NCBI GenBank assembly: GCA_002786065.1
Contig: NHNY01000037.1
Span: 62,001 to 126,000 of the forward strand
Direction of reading: 5' to 3'
From: Microcyclospora pomicola
Taxonomy: Eukaryota; Ascomycota; Dothideomycetes; Capnodiales
DNA length: 64,000 nucleotides
Shown here: positions 58,001-64,000 of the stretch, in pieces
Numbering within the stretch: position 1 is the first letter of the stretch
Layout: every line of letters starts with the position of its first letter
Notes under the pieces: generated by a model
What the model saw: the letters and a program-made list of their open reading frames with translations, nothing else
The model's database searches: none
Told to the model about the DNA's origin: nothing
Position numbers and translations under genes: made by a program

Positions 58001-59418
58001 ATAACGCATCGCCGAGTCCATCCGGAGTCAAACAACACCCCCAGCGGTCAGGCAGTGTTCCAACATTCTCGTCAACCGTAGCTGTGGCGTGCAGGTGAGT
58101 TTGATGCTACTGCTCGGCCAGAGCGCAGATCGGCTGAGACGATTGGGCCGCAGCGAATCAGCTGTTGGGTCCGGCATGATTATCTTGATTGGCTCACAAA
58201 ATTCAAATTCCGCAATCACATTTGATGAGCTGCGAGCAAAATCCAGCTCGAGGATTCTTACATAACGTGGACTGACACCTCAATCTCTGCTACAGGACCG
58301 TCAACATTTTGCAACACTTCCGACTCAGTCCATCACGACTCGAGTTGATCTCATTCGAGGTAAGCAAGCTCCCATCACACTCCCCTCCAACGCCAAGCAC
58401 TTGTATCCAGCACCCCACCTAGCGCCACCTGCAATGCACCGGGCCTACCTGCGGCACGCGGCATGCGGCACAGTTGGGTGGACTGCTCCGTTCCGCGACC
58501 AGAAGGTCTCCTTATCACGGGCCCGCTCTCGCTCTCGTGGCATGGGCGAACCTTGCTCGGCGTGCCGATCGCCCAGTCGTGCCACGGTCAATCGTCAAGA
58601 AGCGCGTGCGCGGCTCTGTCAGTGGCTCGCTCCTGGTACGGTGTGCAGCTGCAACGTCATCAATCTCGCTTTTGTGTCCTTCACCCGCTTCACATCCTGG
58701 CCCGGGCCCGTCTGGCTGTCATGCGCTGACCAATGATCCTGATAGCACACCGCGCGCTCTACTCACTCGTCAGCTGAATCCCAGTTGTCGCCTCGCCGCC
58801 CCGCCCATCCAGCTTGCCTGTGCTGTACAGATAGTACATCGTATCGGCACTCCAGTCCTGCAGGTGAGCGAAGTCCTTTCCTCTTTCGCCCTCCGCGCCG
58901 TCGCCGTCGCCAACCGTGGTCCGTGGCGTGCCCCAGCCGTACCGTGACTGCACCGGTACTGAGGCCTGGTGCGTCCCGCGACCATCGACAAGCGAGGCCC
59001 GGCCGCTGCCAAGTAAACTCCGAGGCGCGTCGTGCGTTCGTGGTTGTTGTCGTCAGGAAAAGGCATCGGACGTGATCCGTACCCGCACCTTTCGCGCTAC
59101 GCCGACGGCCTTTTTTCCTATACATTTACCAGTAGACCCCGCTGGCGCCTGCCTACTCCCGTCGTCCCTCTCCGCTGGGACACTTCTGTGAACGTTCACC
59201 CGCGCTGTCTGCCGCTCACTGACACCATATCGTGAACACAGCAGCTCGACTGATCTCTTGTCGCATTCGTGTCATTGCGTGCTCGACGTCGGTACACACC
59301 GTCGCACACCCGCATTCACCCGCAGCAGCGTGCGCGACTCGCCTGCAGCATTCACCAGATCGGCCCGGTCACTTGCATCACCACGCCGCGACCCAGCTGC
59401 GTCGCAGACATCCCGACC
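55027..59418. other. Gene-poor 4.4-kb stretch
   Basis: This is the longest region without a supported gene. Many short frames overlap on both strands, none with family motifs or good splice-joined partners. It includes a CCCAG repeat (57811-57828) and the upstream region of the Zn2Cys6 gene. RNA-only genes or a long leader for the regulator cannot be excluded. Confidence 0.45.
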
Positions 59419-60843
59419 ATGTCTGGCTATCCGCCGCAGCCCACCTGGTCGCCCGACAACAGGGCGGCCACGGCGCAAGGCCCGCCTCAGCAGCAGCAGC
59501 AACAACAGCAGCAGCAACAGCAACAGCAGCAAGGTTGGTCACCTGTGCCGCAGAATAATGGCCCATATACGCCTGGTCAGCAAGTAAGTTTGTTGTTGCA
59601 CCCGCTTAACTTTCGCGTCGCATTCTCAGAGGTCTTGGCGCTGCTCGCACCTCTAAGCAGGGCTTCAGCTTCTCCCACTTCACAAGCAGCTTTCTACACA
59701 CTCCGCTTCCATCCTGCACCCCCATCACCACAACGCATCATCATCCCAACATGGCCTCCATCGATCCCGCCCTTTCCGCCGGTAATACTGACCCCAATGT
59801 CTCACAGCAACCTCTGCCCTCGATGAATCAACCTTCAGGCCCGATGCCGACGCTGCAGCCGCAACATCCCGAGCAGTATCGCGCCATGCTGCCTCCTCCC
59901 AACCAGATGTATGCTCCACAAGGCTATGCTCCTCAAGCCCCCATGCCATACCCTCCACAGCCCGCGCCACGCCAGAGAACTGCCATCGCGTGCAAATACT
60001 GTAGAAGACGCAAGGTAGGTGACACTTTCCGGCCACGCGACAAGGTGATGCGCCGTGCTGATGGCTTCGCAGATTCGCTGTTCCGGATTCGATCAGAATG
60101 AAGACGGCAAGTGTACCAACTGCCAGCGCTTTGGGATCGAGTGTCTGTTCGCGCCCGTCTCGGCCAGCTCGCATGCCTTTGTGCCGGCGCACGCGGTCTT
60201 CGGGCGCAATCAGCCTCCACCAAACTCTCAGCTATACGGTGCCTTTGGCCAGCCTCTGCCCCAGCAGTATGAGGTGCGCGGGTATCCTCCGCAACAACAG
60301 CCGCCGCCGCCGCAGCAGCAAGGTCAATATCCCCCGCCACCGCAGGGTTACCAACAGCCGGGTATGTACCCTCAACCTCCTCAAGGCACACCACAAGGTC
60401 CGAGCAGCGATGGTGGGCGCAAGCGTGGCAACGACGAGCCCCAGACCCCGACGTTGCCGCCGCCCCAACGCGACGGCGGGTATCTCTATCCTGACCCTAG
60501 TGGGCTCACTCCTGCTGGTGCGTCGCCTGCTTCCTCTCATTCCTCGTTCCATTCTACAGCACTTGCCCAACCCTATCACGCGCAGCAGATGTCGGTCGGT
60601 CGTGCTTCATCGTCGCCAAACAACCAAGGGTACGTTGGAGCGGCAGGTCCGCCTCTGACATCGATGCCGGTTCGTGACGATCGTCAGAGTGGTCATGGCC
60701 AACACCACACACCCAACGCTCAAGGCGTGGTGAATCCGGCTGTGCAGCAGTTCTCGGCCCAGCAACTGGAGGCGATGAAGCTCGACGGACGGACATCTAC
60801 TGACAGCAACATGGTGCATGCGTTGCGCCGTGGTCCCATGTGA
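59419..60843 (+). CDS. Zn2Cys6 transcription factor with polyQ lead, 3 exons
   Basis: The exons are 59419-59583, 59808-60014 and 60073-60843, with introns of 224 and 58 nt in phase; the model gives 380 residues. Fifteen glutamines run from about residue 24. The binuclear cluster is C117-X2-C120-X6-C127-X10-C138-X2-C141-X6-C148 (ACKYCRRRK then IRCSGFD, CTNCQRFGIEC) and is split by the second intron. The rest is Pro/Gln/Ser-rich and ends SNMVHALRRGPM. The ATG at 59751 (MASIDPALSAG) lies in the same frame and could start a shorter form from an alternative promoter. After the stop at 60841 a coding-like frame continues to 61008 and may be a fourth exon. No middle-homology regulatory domain is present. 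Target genes are unknown. Confidence 0.85.
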
Positions 60844-60884
60844 TGACGATCGCTGACAGGTCCAGCAATAGGTAAAGAGGCCGA

Positions 60885-61008
60885 AGGCATACAGGGTGGC
60901 GACAAGATGGATGGCCGCCTCCGCTTCGGCAGCTACAGCGATGCCTCCACCCAGACCGCCATCACACACACCGAAGTGATGGTGAACACCAAAGAGCAGG
61001 CCTCGTAG
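60885..61008 (+). other. Possible terminal exon of the Zn2Cys6 gene
   Basis: The frame reading GKEAEGIQGGDKMDGRLRF and then SYSDASTQT-TEVMVNTKEQAS to a TAG at 61006-61008 looks like real coding sequence. Joining it in phase needs an intron of about 39-42 nt (donor near 60830, acceptor CAATAG at about 60884), short with a weak donor, or an indel in the assembly near 60840. Confidence 0.45.
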
Positions 61009-62334
61009 GCTATCGGGCCCTTCAAATTGTGTTTGCTCCTCGTTCGAACGTTTCCTTGCTATGACTGGTAGTTTTTCTTTTTGCGTGGGATTTCCTTTGG
61101 TTTTTGGGTGGGAGGCTTTGTTGTGCAGCGTCACTTTTGCCATCCAGCGATGGCCAATACGAGTCAATTCATGAAAGGGTGGCTAAGCTTGCTTTTGCGA
61201 ATCATGTTGACGGGCGAGCAGAGGAACTCTCAGATTGTTCTCGCTGTATTGTTGTTTGATAATGGGAGAGTGTGGCGGTGGTGGTCGCAGAGGTGGGCGA
61301 ATACATAGCATTCAATCGGACCATCCACATAATTCCATCTCCGCACTCATCACTTCACTTCCACTTTTGTACTCCCCATCCGTCGAGTTCTTTCGATGGC
61401 ACAAACCTGCAACATGCGCCCCATGCACGGAAATCGATGGTGATGATGATGGTGACAATGCGAACAGGAGGAGAGAAGAACAGGAAGCAGGAATTCAGCA
61501 AGACCTGAAGTCTGGCGAAAGAAACCGTGTGAAGCGGTCCGTTCCAGTGCGGTTGCGGTTGCGGTCGCGGCGCCAGCCTTGAACATGAATCGGGGCGCTT
61601 TGCTCGAAATCGCGCTCGAGGATGGATCTGCCCGTCCGTCCTTCGTTGCCAGAGAGGGAGGACCGGCGGGCCGTGGCCGCAAGCAGCGAACAATCGTGAA
61701 CTCGACACACTTTGCCCCGCGCAGAGAATGTTGATAGTGGGAAGGTTTGATTGTGGAGGTCAGACAGAGACGAATGTAACAACAGTGGAGGTATTCTGAG
61801 AAGTGGATATGCTGGGAAGTCTGATATGATCCATACAGCTACAGCTAATTACTTGGACCTGGGATGTAGGAAGTTGGAGTTGGGAAGAGGATTGGCGGCG
61901 TGGTGAGATGTGAGGGGATGGTATTCTTTACGAAGTAGTTTGCATCCATTGACCATCGTAGATATGGCAACATCTAGCAGTATGAAGGGTGTGCTGCATG
62001 GAGTATGTTTCTGCCATTTGAGCAACACTTGACAATTTGGGATGTTGAGACGAATTTTAGCCTAGGGTTGTGACGGCATGTAAGGATGGAGAGAGACTCA
62101 TACACTCATCATTGCAACGATGAATCTCGGTGCGTCGCAGTCGACTGGTAGATATGACGGGGATCATTGTAAGCGTAGTCGACGATTGTGGTCGAACAGC
62201 ATGCGAAATAGGCAGCGAATGGATTTCATCGATAGGTAGCGTTGATACGTCTACACGTTCGGCAAGGTCGACGATTATAATGCTCGATTATATGTCTAAT
62301 GGTTATCTCGCAATTCTCCGTACTCTGCAGCAAC
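61009..62334. other. Intergenic, convergent 3' regions
   Basis: This 1.3-kb stretch contains a short GATGGTGAT repeat near 61437 and no supported gene. Confidence 0.45.
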
Positions 62335-63152
62335 TCAAGTCAGCTTGGCCATGTCTCTATCGACGGCAGCTTTCGCCTCGCGAGTCTGCTCTTCTACATT
62401 CGTGTCGCGTGGAATGTCGCGTATCTTGCGCGCTGGGTTCCCTGCTACGACAGTATACGGAGCAACGTCCTGAGAGTGGATCAGCATTTCATGCAATCGA
62501 AGATCAGCAGCCAGACACCGTACCTTGGTGACCACACTCCCAGCCCCTACCACACTGGCCCTGCCAATTCTTACATTTGGGAGAATCGTGACGTTTCCAC
62601 CAATCCAGCAGTCTTCCTCGATATGGATGGGACCACCCAGCTCTGGCCCTTTGGTTCCGTTCCTGACTCCCGGATCCAAAGGATGCGTGGCGCCAAAGAG
62701 TGACACGTTCGAGGCCAGCAGGGTTCGAGAGCCGATGGTTACGGACACAGCGTCTAGTATGGTGCAGTTGAAATTGATGTACACGTTCTCGCCGAACTTG
62801 ATGTTGGTGCCATAGTCGATGCTGACAGGAGGTTCTACCCATGCATCTTCCGCAAAGAGTTCCTCATCTGCTTCCTCGCTGGCCGCGACTGGTGGCAGTG
62901 GAGTCTTGTCGCCGACGATGCTGCGGACTGGTTCAGCGTGACCCGGACTCATGGTGATTGATTTGAAGATCGATCTCACTCTCGCCATAGCTCGACTCGC
63001 TTGCGTCTTGAAACGTGGCCTGCATTATTGTACCGCGTACATGCTGCCGCACATCGACGTCGAGCCTCAAGAAGCTCCGGCGTAAAAGCGTAGTAGAGCT
63101 CACCCCGGCGCATACGAGCTACGTTCTCAGAGACTTCTGCATTTTGCTCCAT
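62335..63152 (-). CDS. Maltose/galactoside-type O-acetyltransferase (Mac domain), 3 exons
   Basis: The exons are 63152-62980, 62920-62524 and 62469-62335, with introns of 59 and 54 nt. The product has 234 residues. Exon 1 encodes the Mac domain (RMRRGELYYAFTPELLEARRRC). The left-handed parallel beta-helix follows with hexapeptide repeats: YGTNIKFGENVYINFNCTILD, IGSRTLLASNVSLFGATHP with the catalytic histidine of this family, EEDCWIGGNVTILPNVRIGRASVVGAGSVVTK, then DVAPYTVVAGNPARKI. The family moves acetyl from acetyl-CoA to sugars. The last intron is a multiple of three and has no stop, so retention would insert 18 residues between VVTK and DVAP; the family runs straight through there. Substrate unknown. 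Confidence 0.9.
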
Positions 63153-63723
63153 GGTTTGATATTACTTTTATTCAGCTGAGGCAGTGATTGTAGGTTCTCA
63201 GCTTCGGACAGTCAGTTCTGCATCTATGTAATCCTAGGTATAATGGAGAGGTCTTGGCAGAGACGGTTCACCATCGAACAATGATGCATCGAGATGTTGG
63301 ACATCACCCGCGTCCAGACACTCCACCGACAACAATGGCCTTCCCAAGTTCGCTACGTACTTTTGATTGGATATTCTTGGTGCCTGGAAACAAGCATTCT
63401 ATCTTCATTCAACGGCAAGGTCACAGGCGTGAAATTGAGTTTCACTCGAGATATGGATTCAAGACTCGCCCGCAGTTGACCTCTAACGCCTGATCTACCA
63501 ACTCCGACCAAACGGAGCCTTCGACATCTCAATGATCACAGCTAGAACGGGTCAATGCCTATCAAAGTGGCCTTACGTCCCCATCCTCATGTAGATTCTA
63601 CTTCTGATGCAAGAGTTTTTGTCATATTGACACATCCAACGCCACACGTGACCTGGCTTCATTCTCCATATTTCCATTGAATGCCGACACCTTTTTGGAC
63701 TTCACCATGTTCGCTGCCTCGAC
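63153..63723. other. Divergent promoter, acetyltransferase / NSRP1-like
   Basis: This 0.57-kb stretch lies between start codons. I see no other supported feature. Confidence 0.4.
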
Positions 63724-64000
63724 ATGGCCTTGCAATTTGGCTTGAATGTCAAGAAGAAAGCTCCGCCAAAACCAGTTTTCTTTGATGAAGACGAGGACGA
63801 TGGAAATGGCGAGCAAGAGCTCGGAGCGGGCAGCGAAACTGTAGAAGAGATCACTTCTTTTGGAGGAACTGCTCCATCATCACGATTCAAACCATCACAT
63901 ACGCCTACGAAACAGGCGAAGTCGAATCCTCAATCAGGTCGCAGCAATGCTGATGTTCCGACTCAAAGCTTGTCTGCCCTCGCTGTAGCCCGTAGAAAAG
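63724..64000 (+). CDS. NSRP1/DUF2040 splicing-regulator-like protein (3' partial)
   Basis: An ATG at 63724 opens a frame that stays open to the window edge (92 codons). The start MALQFGLNVKKKAPPKPVFF followed by an acidic DEDEDDGNGEQE stretch is the usual opening of fungal homologues of nuclear speckle splicing regulatory protein 1. The following Ser/Thr/Pro-rich linker (SHTPTKQAK) and SLSALAVARRK also fit, leading toward the coiled coil that defines DUF2040, which would lie beyond the window. Members associate with the spliceosome. The call rests on the first 30 residues and is moderately sure. Confidence 0.65.
   Translation, partial: MALQFGLNVKKKAPPKPVFFDEDEDDGNGEQELGAGSETVEEITSFGGTAPSSRFKPSHTPTKQAKSNPQSGRSNADVPTQSLSALAVARRK

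Noticed and set aside
1-64000. tRNA, rRNA, CRISPR, retroelement and transposon signals
   Set aside because: No B-box-like GGTTCGANTCC, no rRNA core, no spaced repeats of CRISPR type, and no reverse transcriptase or transposase motif noticed on either strand.

Overview
This 64-kb window comes from a filamentous ascomycete (Pezizomycotina). The evidence is intron-bearing genes on both strands with mostly 50-70-nt introns (GTRNGT-type donors, CTRAY-type branch sites 10-25 nt before the acceptor), plus fungal-specific families: a WSC-domain sensor, a Zn2Cys6 transcription factor, a large-subunit catalase, methylcitrate-cycle enzymes and a Mac-domain acetyltransferase. Gene content would suit Dothideomycetes, but that is an impression and not a proof. 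I see no retroelement, DNA transposon, tRNA, rRNA or secondary-metabolite cluster. Two places carry undetermined bases: one N at 11609 and a 25-N gap at 17741-17765.

Layout. 1-11 kb: mitochondrial chaperone CBP3 (partial), mRNA capping enzyme CEG1, a BTB-like protein, a tail-anchored CBM48 protein and a membrane-anchored GH3 beta-glucosidase. 11-20 kb: a doubtful gene with an N, an alpha/beta-hydrolase (4 exons), ARPC4 (4 exons, the last only 9 nt), an RRM protein with an assembly gap, and the proteasome chaperone NAS2. 20-30 kb: large catalase, the tRNA ct6A dehydratase (Tcd) divergent from a VIP36-type lectin, and a Ser-rich Cys-tail protein. 30-35 kb: gene-poor, with an AGGT-rich minisatellite and a WSC sensor. 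35-44.5 kb: a small Asn/Tyr-rich protein, SMC5 divergent from an HhH-GPD DNA glycosylase, signal peptide peptidase, and an Mpv17/PMP22 protein with a GC-AG intron. 45-50 kb: mitochondrial 2-methylisocitrate lyase and 2-methylcitrate synthase, divergent around a perfect palindrome, then TYW3. 50.6-55 kb: one DUF2461 gene stretched over 4.4 kb by oversized introns (343, 1460, 850 and 316 nt). 55-59.4 kb: gene-poor. 59.4-64 kb: a polyQ Zn2Cys6 regulator, a Mac-domain hexapeptide acetyltransferase and the start of an NSRP1-like splicing factor.

Functional links. The lyase/synthase pair forms two steps of the methylcitrate cycle (propionyl-CoA disposal) and probably shares a promoter. SMC5 and the glycosylase are a divergent DNA-repair pair with ACGCG boxes near the SMC5 start. 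Two genes (Tcd and TYW3) modify tRNA position 37. Most exon-intron models below were built by matching splice signals to reading phase and to remembered family sequence. They are inference until checked with RNA-seq. The most unusual items are the expanded introns of the DUF2461 gene, the promoter palindrome, the GC-AG intron and the carboxy-terminal membrane anchor on the CBM48 protein.
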